From Bacilli bacterium (GTDB taxonomy: Bacteria > Bacillota_I > Bacilli_A > RF39 > UBA660): DNA of 64,000 bases. How positions within the stretch are numbered: the stretch's first letter is position 1; each line of letters starts with the position of its first letter. The notes beneath the pieces were generated by a model. The model saw only the letters and a list, made by a program, of their open reading frames with translations, searched no databases and was not told where the DNA came from. Location of the stretch: contig JAQVKM010000001.1 of assembly GCA_028694645.1 (NCBI GenBank), positions 100,119 through 164,118 of the forward strand. The letters run 5' to 3'. Shown piece by piece: positions 56,501 to 64,000 of this stretch. Both the position numbers and the translations under genes were made by a program.

Positions 56501-56848
56501 CATATTACAAGAAATATCAATATTATTATTTTTTAAATATATTGATCCCCATTCATACATAGCGTTTAGAATAGGCTTTATACTTTCACCTTGTTTAGAT
56601 AAATGATATTCAACTTTTGGTGGGACAACAGGATATACTGTACGAATAATTAATTTATTTTCTTCAAGTTCTCTTAATTGCTGAGTTAACATTTTTGATG
56701 TTGCATTTGGAATTAGTTTAGTTAATTCATTAAATCTTAATGTTTGATCAACCAAATGCCATAAAATTAAAGCTTTATATTTTCCACCTATTAAAGATAA
56801 GGTAGCATCAACAGGACAATTTATAATATTTTGTTTACATTTTTTCAT
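56486..56848 (-). CDS. HxlR-family transcriptional regulator
   Basis: 120 residues: CPVDATLSLIGGKYKALILWHL...LRFNELTKLIPNATSKMLTQQLRELEENKLI is the HxlR winged helix. The conserved Cys in CPVDA and further Cys near both ends (KKCKQN, ISCNMKK) are compatible with redox or metal sensing. The ORF track adds 58 residues running into the divergent promoter; GGAGG before ATG 56848 sets the start. It is divergent from copA. Confidence 0.9.
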   Translation of the reverse strand: MKKCKQNIINCPVDATLSLIGGKYKALILWHLVDQTLRFNELTKLIPNATSKMLTQQLRELEENKLIIRTVYPVVPPKVEYHLSKQGESIKPILNAMYEWGSIYLKNNNIDISCNMKKEL

Positions 56849-56882
56849 ATTATTACCTCCATAGTATCTTTTTTGATAGTAT

Positions 56883-56936
56883 ATTACAAAAAAGTACATA
56901 CTTGTAATATTGATATCAGTTGTTATAATTATAACA
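56883..56936. promoter_or_regulatory. Divergent hxlR-copA operator region
   Basis: ATTACAA-N12-TTGTAAT (56883-56908) and a perfect 16 bp palindrome TGTTATAATTATAACA (56921-56936) lie between the divergent genes. The first has the arm-and-spacer form of HxlR sites; either could be the operator. Confidence 0.55.
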
Positions 56937-56976
56937 GGCAATATTTGATAAGTCAAATAAAGAAAGGATAATGAAT

Positions 56977-59211
56977 ATGAAACAAGCAATTTTAAATATA
57001 GGAAAAATGTCATGCACTTCATGTGCTAAGACAATAGAAAAAGAAATATCTAAATTAAAAGGAGTAAAAATAGCTCAAGTTAATTTTGCTTCTGAACAAC
57101 TTTTTATTGAATATGATGAAAGTATTATAGCAATTAAGAATATCAAAAATAATATTAAAAAATTAGGTTATGATGTTTTACAAGATACAAAAAATGAGGT
57201 TGAAAAATATAAAGAAAAAGAAAGTAAAATATTATTAATAAAACTTATTATATCAATCTTTTTTACAATACCACTTTTTTATATTGCTATGGTACCAATG
57301 ATAAATTTTATAAAATTACCATATTTTTTAATTGATCCTATGAAAGAACCGTTAATTTATGCAATGATACAATTATTATTAGTAATTCCTATTATATTAG
57401 GCGGATATAAATTTTATACAGTTGGATTTAAGTTGTTGATAAAAAGAAAACCAAATATGGACACTCTAATTGCTATAGGAACAACTTCTGCTTTAATATT
57501 TAGTGTTTACAATACTATTTTAATATCAAAAGGAAATTATAATTTGATTGAATCACTATATTATGAAACAATTGGAGTTATTATAACTTTAATATTATTA
57601 GGAAAATATATGGAAACATTTTCAAAAGGAAAAACAAGCGAATCTATAAAAAAATTAATTAGTTTATCTCCAAAAACAGCGATTGTTTTGAAAAATAATG
57701 AAGAAAAAGAAATACTAGTTGATGATGTTGTAATAGGTGACATTATTATAATTAAGCCAGGAATGAAAATACCCGTTGATGGAGTGATTATAGATGGGTG
57801 TAGTTCTTTAGATGAATCAATGCTAACAGGAGAAAGTATGCCCGTAGAAAAAAAAGAAGGTAATATTGTTTATGCAGCTTCTATAAATATAAATGGGACT
57901 TTCAAGTTTAAAGTAACACAAATAAAAAGTGGTACGGTAATATCTCAAATAATAAAATTAGTAGAAGAAGCTCAAAATTCTAAAGCACCAATAGCTAAAA
58001 TAGCCGATACTGTGTCAGGATATTTTGTGCCAATAGTTATTTTGATAGCTATTGTTGCAAGTTTATTTTGGCTTATTATTACAAAAGATATAGAATTTGC
58101 ATTAAAAATATTTATTTGTATTTTAGTTATAGCTTGCCCATGTGCTTTGGGTTTAGCTACACCAACTGCTATTATAGTTGGTACTGGTAGAAGTGCTGAA
58201 AATGGAATTTTGATTAAAAATGGTGAGGCATTAGAGTTAGCTCATAGTATTGATACAATAATTTTTGATAAAACAGGTACAATAACTGAAGGAAAACCTA
58301 GTGTAACAGATATAATTTCTTTTAGTGATATTGATAAAAATCAATTATTATTAATGTCAGCATCAGTTGAAAAAGGATCAGAACACCCTCTTGGACAAGC
58401 AATTGTTAAAGAAGCAAATTCAAAAAAATTGAATTTGCTAAAAGTCAAAAAATTTAAATCTTTAACAGGATATGGAATTGAAGCTGATATCAATAATATT
58501 AATATATTAATTGGAAATAAAAATTTGATGAAAAAAAACAATTTAATTTATGAAATGTATGAAAAAACATATGAAGAACTATCAAAAGATGGAAAAACAC
58601 CAGTATTTATATCATTTAACAATAAAATTGTTGGAATAATAGCTATAGCAGATGTTATCAAAAAAGATTCTAAAAAAGCTATAGAAATATTACATAAAAT
58701 GGGGATAGAGGTTATGATGATAACTGGAGATAATGCCTTAACAGCTAATGCAATAGCCAAAAAAGTTAATATAGATAAAGTACTATCTGAGGTTTTACCA
58801 ATAGAAAAAGCTAACGAAATAAAAAAATTACAAATAAAAAACAAAAAAGTTGCAATGGTAGGAGATGGTATAAATGATGCTTTAGCTTTAGCTCAAGCAG
58901 ATATAGGAATTGCTATAGGAGCAGGAACAGATATAGCTATAGAATCTGCAAATATAATTCTTGTTCAAAATGAGTTGATAAAAGTCCCAATGGTATTAAA
59001 TATAAGTAAAAAAACGATTAAAAATATTAAACAAAATTTATTTTGGGCTTTTGCTTATAATATTGTTGGAATTCCAATAGCAGCAGGATTATTATATATT
59101 TTTAAAGGTCCATTATTAAATCCAATGTTTGCAGCTTTAGCTATGAGCTTAAGTAGTGTTTCAGTATTATTAAATGCTTTAAGATTGAAAAAAGTTAAAA
59201 TTGATAGTTAA
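56977..59211 (+). CDS. copA: Copper-translocating P1B-type ATPase
   Basis: 744 residues. N-terminal heavy-metal domain MSCTSCAKTIEKE, the intramembrane CPC (ACPCALGLATPTA, ~387-389), phosphorylation site DKTGTITEG (~431), HPLGQAIV and MVGDGINDALAL. These define a Cu+/Ag+ exporter. The ORF track starts at 56971; AAAGGA is better spaced to ATG 56977. It is followed 14 bp later by a copper-related fusion protein. Confidence 0.94.
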   Translation: MKQAILNIGKMSCTSCAKTIEKEISKLKGVKIAQVNFASEQLFIEYDESIIAIKNIKNNIKKLGYDVLQDTKNEVEKYKEKESKILLIKLIISIFFTIPLFYIAMVPMINFIKLPYFLIDPMKEPLIYAMIQLLLVIPIILGGYKFYTVGFKLLIKRKPNMDTLIAIGTTSALIFSVYNTILISKGNYNLIESLYYETIGVIITLILLGKYMETFSKGKTSESIKKLISLSPKTAIVLKNNEEKEILVDDVVIGDIIIIKPGMKIPVDGVIIDGCSSLDESMLTGESMPVEKKEGNIVYAASININGTFKFKVTQIKSGTVISQIIKLVEEAQNSKAPIAKIADTVSGYFVPIVILIAIVASLFWLIITKDIEFALKIFICILVIACPCALGLATPTAIIVGTGRSAENGILIKNGEALELAHSIDTIIFDKTGTITEGKPSVTDIISFSDIDKNQLLLMSASVEKGSEHPLGQAIVKEANSKKLNLLKVKKFKSLTGYGIEADINNINILIGNKNLMKKNNLIYEMYEKTYEELSKDGKTPVFISFNNKIVGIIAIADVIKKDSKKAIEILHKMGIEVMMITGDNALTANAIAKKVNIDKVLSEVLPIEKANEIKKLQIKNKKVAMVGDGINDALALAQADIGIAIGAGTDIAIESANIILVQNELIKVPMVLNISKKTIKNIKQNLFWAFAYNIVGIPIAAGLLYIFKGPLLNPMFAALAMSLSSVSVLLNALRLKKVKIDS

Positions 59212-59225
59212 AGAAAGGAGATTTC

Positions 59226-60518
59226 ATGAACAAAATTTATATAAAAATAGAAAATATGACATGTGATAGTTGCAAGCAAAAAATAACATCAAAATTAATT
59301 AAAATTAAAAATATTAAAAACATTATTTTCGATAAAGATATAGTGCAATTAGAATATGTTAAAACAATAAATATAAATGAAATAATTAAAAATATTATAG
59401 ATTTGGGTTATTATACAGATTTAAAAATGATTTCTGATAATAAAAAAAAATTATTAAAAAAAATAACTTTTTTTGAAATTTTCTATATTAGTTTAATTAT
59501 TATTTTAATTAGTCTTATAGTAAATAAAATTTTTGGATTCAACATTTTTAATGTTATTCCTAAAATAGATTCTAAAATATCATATTCAATGCTTTTTATA
59601 ACTGGTCTTTTAACTAGCATTCATTGTGTTTCAATGTGTGGAGCAATAAATTTAGTTGCAAGTTCATCTATAAAAAGAAATTATAAAAAACCGATTTTTT
59701 ATAATTTAGGTAGATTAACTTCTTATACTATAATAGGTGGTTTTGTTGGACTAATCGGTGGCATAATAACTTTTAATGGATATATGCGTGGTATAATTAT
59801 AATTTTATCGGCAATTATTATGCTTATAATGGCTTTAAATATGGCTAATATATTGAATCTAAAAATTAAATTTAACAAAATTAAATTAACAAAAAAAATT
59901 CACAATTCATTTTTAATTGGCATTGTTAATGGCTTTATGCCATGTGGTCCACTTCAAGCTATTCAAATTTATGCTTTATCAACAGGCTCTTTAATATCTG
60001 GGGCTTTATCTATGTTTATCTTTTGCTTGGGAACAATACCTTTGATGTTATTAGTAGGATTTGCATCTTCTTTTTTACAAAATAAAAAACTTTTCAATAA
60101 AATAGCTATTACATTAATTCTAATATTATCCATATCAATGTTTAATAGAGGTTTATTAAGCATAGGTATTGATTTATCAAACATATTTCAACCGAACTAT
60201 GAAAATTATTTAAAAAGTGAAATTAAAGATGAATATCAGCAAATAGAATTTGATTTATCATATACTGGATATAAAGATATAGTTGTGCAAAAAGGAATAG
60301 AAGTAAAAATGATTATTAATGCATCTAGAAGAATGCTGACAGGATGCAATAATAATATAAATATTGATGAATTTAAATTAAATAAAAATTTAAAAATAGG
60401 AGACAACGTTATAACTTTTACTCCTAAAAAAACAGGAACGTTTACATATACTTGTTGGATGGGAATGCTTAAAAGTAAAATAATTGTAATTGATAATATT
60501 GATTTTTTCAATAAATAA
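59226..60518 (+). CDS. HMA domain - SafE/UreH-like membrane protein - cupredoxin-like fusion
   Basis: 430 residues in three parts. Residues 1-70 are a heavy-metal-binding domain (ENMTCDSCKQKIT). About 85-310 carry six or seven membrane helices of the SafE/UreH-2 type (TGLLTSIHCVSMCGAINLVAS, GIVNGFMPCGPLQAIQIYAL). The last ~100 residues are a cupredoxin-like domain (EVKMIINASRRMLTGCNN, FTYTCWMGM). It is coupled to copA and probably handles copper across the membrane; the mechanism is not known. Confidence 0.86.
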   Translation: MNKIYIKIENMTCDSCKQKITSKLIKIKNIKNIIFDKDIVQLEYVKTININEIIKNIIDLGYYTDLKMISDNKKKLLKKITFFEIFYISLIIILISLIVNKIFGFNIFNVIPKIDSKISYSMLFITGLLTSIHCVSMCGAINLVASSSIKRNYKKPIFYNLGRLTSYTIIGGFVGLIGGIITFNGYMRGIIIILSAIIMLIMALNMANILNLKIKFNKIKLTKKIHNSFLIGIVNGFMPCGPLQAIQIYALSTGSLISGALSMFIFCLGTIPLMLLVGFASSFLQNKKLFNKIAITLILILSISMFNRGLLSIGIDLSNIFQPNYENYLKSEIKDEYQQIEFDLSYTGYKDIVVQKGIEVKMIINASRRMLTGCNNNINIDEFKLNKNLKIGDNVITFTPKKTGTFTYTCWMGMLKSKIIVIDNIDFFNK

Positions 60519-60548
60519 AAAAATGTAATTTAATTACATTTTTATTTT
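60517..60548 (+). terminator. Terminator of copper operon
   Basis: AAAAATGTAAT / ATTACATTTTT stem with T-rich tail. Confidence 0.8.
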
Positions 60549-60560
60549 TAAACAAAATAA

Positions 60561-60582
60561 AAACTCTTTAATTCAAGAGTTT
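60561..60582 (-). terminator. Terminator of tRNA on minus strand
   Basis: AAACTCTT-taattc-AAGAGTTT, with a T-rich tail when read on the minus strand. Confidence 0.65.
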
Positions 60583-60593
60583 ATTATTCATAA

Positions 60594-60670
60594 TGGTGGA
60601 CCCTATAGGACTCGAACCTATGACCGCCCGGTTATGAGCCGGATGCTCTAACCAACTGAGCTAAGGGTCC
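60594..60670 (-). tRNA. tRNA with CAT anticodon (tRNA-Ile2 likely, else Met)
   Basis: 77 nt with CCA. Minus-strand sequence starts GGACCCTTAGCTCAG; anticodon loop CTCATAA. The GGACC acceptor and CTCATAACC loop resemble the lysidine-modified tRNA-Ile2 of Bacilli; elongator Met cannot be excluded. Confidence 0.93.
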
Positions 60671-60687
60671 AACTTCGTTACTTCAAT

Positions 60688-60716
60688 ATAATAGCATAAT
60701 AAAAAAATTATTGCAA
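60688..60716 (-). promoter_or_regulatory. Promoter of minus-strand tRNA
   Basis: On the minus strand TTGCAA, 17 bp, TATTAT, ending 17 bp before the tRNA. Confidence 0.6.
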
Positions 60717-60861
60717 TAACTAAGATAAAAAAATTTTAAAAATAATTAATTTTTTTTATTTAAATATTATATTTATGTTAATTTAGAATATTATAATTTA
60801 GAAGAAATTATAAAATATCAATATTAAATAATACATAATTACTTTTTTATAAAATCATTAA

Positions 60862-60891
60862 TTGAAATTAAAAGTTATTTTATGTTATAAT
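60862..60891 (+). promoter_or_regulatory. Promoter of cysS
   Basis: TTGAAA (60862-60867), 18 bp, TG-TTATAAT with TATAAT at 60886-60891. No T-box precedes cysS, unlike thrS and pheS here. Confidence 0.65.
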
Positions 60892-60911
60892 CAAAATTAG
60901 GAAGTGATAAT

Positions 60912-62309
60912 ATGAAAATATATAATACATTAACAAGACAAATAGAAGACTTTATACCAAATGATGAAAACAATGTGAAAATGTATACTTGTGGGCCAAC
61001 AGTATATCATTATGCTCATATTGGTAATTTAAGAACTTACGTTTTTGAAGATATATTAGAAAAAACATTAAGATATGTTGGATATCCTGTAACTAGAGTT
61101 ATGAATATAACTGACGTTGGACATTTAAGCAGTGATTCTGATACTGGTGAAGATAAAATGTTAAAAGGAGCAGCTAGAGAAAATAAAACTGTTTTAGAAA
61201 TAGCAGATTTTTATACTAAAGCATTTATGGAAGATATTGAAAAATTAAATATAAAAATACCGGATATTATTAGTAAAGCTACAGATAATATTGATATATA
61301 TATAAAAATGATAAGCGAACTTTTAAATAAAGGTTATGCATATGAATCAAATGGAAACATTTATTTTGATATAACAAAACTGGAAGATTATTATAAATTA
61401 ACAAATCATAAAATAGATGAAATGGTAGTTGGAGTTAGAGAAGGTGTTGAGCAAGATAGTTTTAAAAAAAATCAAGCAGATTTTGTTTTATGGTTTACTA
61501 AGTCTAAATTTGCTGAACAAGAATTAAAATGGGATTCTCCGTTTGGAATAGGTTATCCAGGCTGGCATATCGAATGTTCTGGAATAAGTATGAAATATTT
61601 AGGTGAAAATTTAGATATCCATTGTGGAGCTGTTGATAATATTTTTCCTCATCATACAAATGAAATAGCTCAATCTGAGGCCTATTTAGGTCATAAATGG
61701 TGTAATTATTGGTGCCATGGAGAACATTTAAATGACAAAATGGGAAAAATGAGTAAAAGTAATGGAGAATTTTTAACTATATCATTATTAGAAAGTAAGG
61801 GATATAATCCGTTAGCATATCGCTTTTTATGTTTAAATTCTCATTATAGAAAAACTTTGATATTTTCTTTTGACATATTAGATAGTATGACAAATGCTTA
61901 TAATAAATTATTAAGTAAAATTAATAATATTAATGTTGATAATAAAGAATTAAATAACGATTTATTTGATAATTATAAAAACAAATTTAAAAATTCTTTA
62001 GAAGATGATTTAAATACATCTAATGCTATTACTATTTTATTTGATGTTTTAAAAGATGAAAATATTAATGGATATACAAAATTAAAATTAATTGAGGATT
62101 TTGATAATGTATTATCACTTGATTTAATAAAAAAAGAAACAAAAATAGATGAACAATTAGAAAAATATATAAATGAAATGATTGAGAAAAGAAATGAAGC
62201 TAAAAAAAATAAAGATTTTATAAAAGCTGATCAAATCAGAGATGAATTATTATCAAAAAATATATTAATTAAAGATACAAGAGAAAAAACAATATTTGAA
62301 ATATTATAA
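60912..62309 (+). CDS. cysS: Cysteinyl-tRNA synthetase
   Basis: 465 residues. The class I HIGH variant GPTVYHYAHIGNLRTYVFEDIL, zinc ligands (CGPTVY, WHIECSG, HHTNE) and KMSKSNGEFL are in place. Its C-terminal helical bundle ends IKADQIRDELLSKNI, the standard CysS ending. AGGAAGTGAT supports the ATG. It is followed 12 bp later by a zinc protease gene. Confidence 0.97.
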   Translation: MKIYNTLTRQIEDFIPNDENNVKMYTCGPTVYHYAHIGNLRTYVFEDILEKTLRYVGYPVTRVMNITDVGHLSSDSDTGEDKMLKGAARENKTVLEIADFYTKAFMEDIEKLNIKIPDIISKATDNIDIYIKMISELLNKGYAYESNGNIYFDITKLEDYYKLTNHKIDEMVVGVREGVEQDSFKKNQADFVLWFTKSKFAEQELKWDSPFGIGYPGWHIECSGISMKYLGENLDIHCGAVDNIFPHHTNEIAQSEAYLGHKWCNYWCHGEHLNDKMGKMSKSNGEFLTISLLESKGYNPLAYRFLCLNSHYRKTLIFSFDILDSMTNAYNKLLSKINNINVDNKELNNDLFDNYKNKFKNSLEDDLNTSNAITILFDVLKDENINGYTKLKLIEDFDNVLSLDLIKKETKIDEQLEKYINEMIEKRNEAKKNKDFIKADQIRDELLSKNILIKDTREKTIFEIL

Positions 62310-62321
62310 AGAAGGTGAAAT

Positions 62322-63026
62322 ATGAATGGATTTATATTAGGTTATGATAATTTATTAACAACATTACTTTTAATAGCTGGTTTTTTAATAGTTATTTATG
62401 CTCAAACTAAAATAAATAGAAGTTACTCAAAAAATAAAGAAATTGAAAATAAAAAACAATTAACAGGACAAGAAATAGCTAGACATATATTGGATGCTAA
62501 TGGATTATCTAATATATATATTGTTAAAACAAATGGACATTTAACTGATCATTATGATCCAACTAGAAAAGTAGTAAAATTATCTAATGAAGTATATGAT
62601 AAAACATCAATTGCTTCTATGGCTATTGCAGCACATGAATGTGGTCATGCTCTTCAAGATAAAGACAATTATACTTTTATGAAGATAAGATCAACATTGG
62701 TTCCAATTGTTAATTTTATAAGTCATATTGGATACTTTATTCTATTTATTTCAATTTTAGCGGGGATGACAGGATATATTTTATCAGGAATCATAATAAT
62801 ATTAGCTACTTTAGTTTTTCAACTTATAACTTTGCCAGTTGAATTTGATGCATCCAAAAGAGCTTTGTTGCAATTGGAAAAACTAAATTTAGTAGATGAA
62901 AATAATGACGAGGTTAGTAAAACAAATGAAGTATTAAGTGCGGCTGCATTTACTTATGTAGCATCAGTTATATCTTCATTACTTAGCTTGTTAAGATTAT
63001 TAATAATATATCAAGATAAAGATTAA
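62322..63026 (+). CDS. Zinc metallopeptidase, YugP/DUF2324 family
   Basis: 234 residues. One N-terminal membrane helix, then AIAAHECGHALQDKDNY with the HExxH zinc site, followed by two or three membrane helices and LPVEFDASKRALLQLEKLN with the third ligand, the YugP pattern. It acts at the membrane; substrates are unknown. GAAGGTGA is its ribosome site and a terminator follows. Confidence 0.9.
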   Translation: MNGFILGYDNLLTTLLLIAGFLIVIYAQTKINRSYSKNKEIENKKQLTGQEIARHILDANGLSNIYIVKTNGHLTDHYDPTRKVVKLSNEVYDKTSIASMAIAAHECGHALQDKDNYTFMKIRSTLVPIVNFISHIGYFILFISILAGMTGYILSGIIIILATLVFQLITLPVEFDASKRALLQLEKLNLVDENNDEVSKTNEVLSAAAFTYVASVISSLLSLLRLLIIYQDKD

Positions 63027-63030
63027 TTTT

Positions 63031-63056
63031 AAAAGGTGTTTTTTCACCTTTTTTTT
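63031..63056 (+). terminator. Terminator after zinc protease
   Basis: AAAAGGTG / CACCTTTT stem with a T8 run. Confidence 0.85.
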
Positions 63057-63159
63057 AAATTTTAGTATATTTTAAAATATTTATACAATAATATAAAAGA
63101 AAAATGTAAATATATAAACTTGTAAAATGTAAACCAAAGATATTTATAAAAAAAATATG

Positions 63160-63189
63160 TTGACTAATTTTATTTGCATGTGATATATT
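63160..63189 (+). promoter_or_regulatory. Promoter of tandem prepilin gene 1
   Basis: TTGACT (63160-63165), 18 bp, TGTGA-TATATT (63184-63189). The -10 region, GTAACAAAATAGAGGAGGAAAG and start are repeated at 63.86 kb. Confidence 0.7.
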
Positions 63190-63221
63190 TGTATTGTAAC
63201 AAAATAGAGGAGGAAAGTTAT

Positions 63222-63662
63222 ATGAAAAAAACAGGGTTTACGCTAATCGAATTATTAGCAGTTATCGTAATTTTAGCAATTATAGCATTAATTGCAACAC
63301 CAATGATTTTAGGAGTTATCAATACTGCTAAAAAAGGTTCAGCAGAATCATCTACATTAGGATATGTTGATTCAGTTGAAAAATCAACAGTAATCGCATT
63401 ATTAAATGATGAAGCAAGTGGTTCAACTACAGCTTTAGCTGCAGGAACTTATTATGTTGATGCTACAGGAGACTTAGCTTCAGATGTTGCTTTAACAGAA
63501 AAAGTTCTTGATGTAAATTATAAAGGTGAAGCTCCAGAAGCTGGAGGAACTATTACAATTGGTTCTGAAGGTGACGTTACAGCTGCAACTTTAGAATTTC
63601 CAAGTATCTATGCATACGCTGTAGATTATGCTAACAACAAAGCAACTGCAAGAAACAGCTAA
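63222..63662 (+). CDS. Small prepilin-like protein, tandem copy 1
   Basis: 146 residues: KKTGFTLIELLAVIVILAII, Gly5 cleavage with Glu +5, then a pilin stem SAESSTLGYVDSVEKSTVIA and a short globular part with repeated Gly/Ala/Thr. No cysteines and no lectin-like tail. The ORF track adds 16 residues; GGAGG before ATG 63222 decides. Codon use is less AT-extreme (GCT, GGT) than neighbours, which may reflect high expression, as for a major pilin. Confidence 0.85.
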   Translation: MKKTGFTLIELLAVIVILAIIALIATPMILGVINTAKKGSAESSTLGYVDSVEKSTVIALLNDEASGSTTALAAGTYYVDATGDLASDVALTEKVLDVNYKGEAPEAGGTITIGSEGDVTAATLEFPSIYAYAVDYANNKATARNS

Positions 63663-63683
63663 TAACAATTACGACAAATCATA

Positions 63684-63711
63684 AAAAATGGATATTACTA
63701 TTCATTTTTTT
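63684..63711 (+). terminator. Terminator between tandem prepilin genes
   Basis: AAATGGAT / ATTCATTT stem (one G-U) with a T7 run. Confidence 0.7.
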
Positions 63712-63841
63712 ATTTATATATTTTATTAAAAAGAAAAATAAGCATTATAATAGTAAATACTTGAAAAATTATAGGCGTTTAAATTGACATAATAAAATAA
63801 ATTTATATGTGTCAAATATGAATAATTTATATCAAAATATA

Positions 63842-63871
63842 TTGACTAAAACTAATTGTCTGTGATATATT
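63842..63871 (+). promoter_or_regulatory. Promoter of tandem prepilin gene 2
   Basis: TTGACT (63842-63847), 18 bp, TGTGA-TATATT (63866-63871), a diverged copy of the promoter of gene 1 while the leader after it is identical. Confidence 0.7.
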
Positions 63872-63903
63872 TATATTGTAACAAAATAGAGGAGGAAAGT
63901 TAT

Positions 63904-64000
63904 ATGAAAAAAACAGGGTTTACGCTAATCGAATTATTAGCAGTTATCGTAATTTTAGCAATTATAGCATTAATTGCAACACCAATGATTTTAGGAGTTA
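63904..64000 (+). CDS. Small prepilin-like protein, tandem copy 2 (cut by window end)
   Basis: The first 32 codons are present and identical in sequence to the copy at 63222 (KKTGFTLIELLAVIVILA...). The 3' part lies beyond the window. Confidence 0.85.
   Translation, partial: MKKTGFTLIELLAVIVILAIIALIATPMILGV

Overview
The window is a 64 kb chromosomal piece of a very AT-rich (roughly 25% GC by eye), low-GC Gram-positive bacterium. Synteny and regulation point to Bacilli or a Mollicutes-adjacent gut lineage: secE-nusG-rplKA-rplJL-rpoBC, DnaB/DnaI primosome loaders, T-box leaders, an L10 leader, AGGAGG or AGGTGAT ribosome sites and EnvC/Wzx-type envelope genes. Spore-associated genes (GerE, GerM, SpoIIIAH-like, Cse60-like) indicate an endospore former or a recent descendant. 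TGA is used as a stop (for example the methyltransferase before rpoB) and Trp is TGG, so the standard bacterial code applies. The exact taxon cannot be told from the sequence alone.

Layout. 0-9.8 kb: end of murC, a glutamine amidotransferase, an XRE regulator with a small membrane protein and a Nat-type ABC exporter, then envelope genes (YgjP-type protease, M23 hydrolase, flippase). 9.8-21 kb: transcription and translation core (secE, nusG, rplK, rplA, rplJ, rplL, a methyltransferase, rpoB, rpoC) with several RNA control elements. 21-29.9 kb: a 6S-like RNA, ftsK, paired coiled-coil proteins, a phosphoesterase, clpC and unknowns. 30-41.7 kb: a tRNA-Phe T-box operon (hydrolase-pheS-pheT), primosome genes, an O-antigen-ligase-like protein and a tRNA-Thr T-box operon (two unknown genes-thrS, ThrS lacking TGS). 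41.8-43.8 kb: spore genes and two tRNAs.

44-53.5 kb is the accessory region and the main discovery area. A large serine recombinase sits behind a 22-codon leader ORF overlapped by a terminator. A ribbon-helix-helix gene follows, then a complete diversity-generating retroelement (DGR). The DGR has a prepilin-type target protein with a variable C-terminus, a 160 bp variable repeat (VR), a 160 bp template repeat (TR) 299 bp downstream, a mini-MutS-like gene, avd and a reverse transcriptase. TR and VR differ at 15 positions; 14 are adenines in TR. The target gene is preceded by a promoter whose 17 bp spacer contains G8, which could phase-vary. Two further prepilin-like genes with related lectin-like C-termini follow; the second ends in a GC-rich tail that resembles another VR. 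Two more prepilin genes with nearly identical upstream regions lie at the right edge (63.2 kb and 63.9 kb, the last cut by the window).

53.7-63 kb: a DUF3592-like membrane protein, a protein with two HEPN-like RNxxAHG motifs, a copper module (HxlR regulator divergent from copA, then an HMA-SafE-cupredoxin fusion), tRNA-Met/Ile2, cysS and a zinc protease. My working model is that the DGR, the serine recombinase and the prepilin genes form an accessory surface-variation island between housekeeping blocks: the retroelement rewrites the exposed tip of a pilin-like protein while the G-tract may switch its expression.
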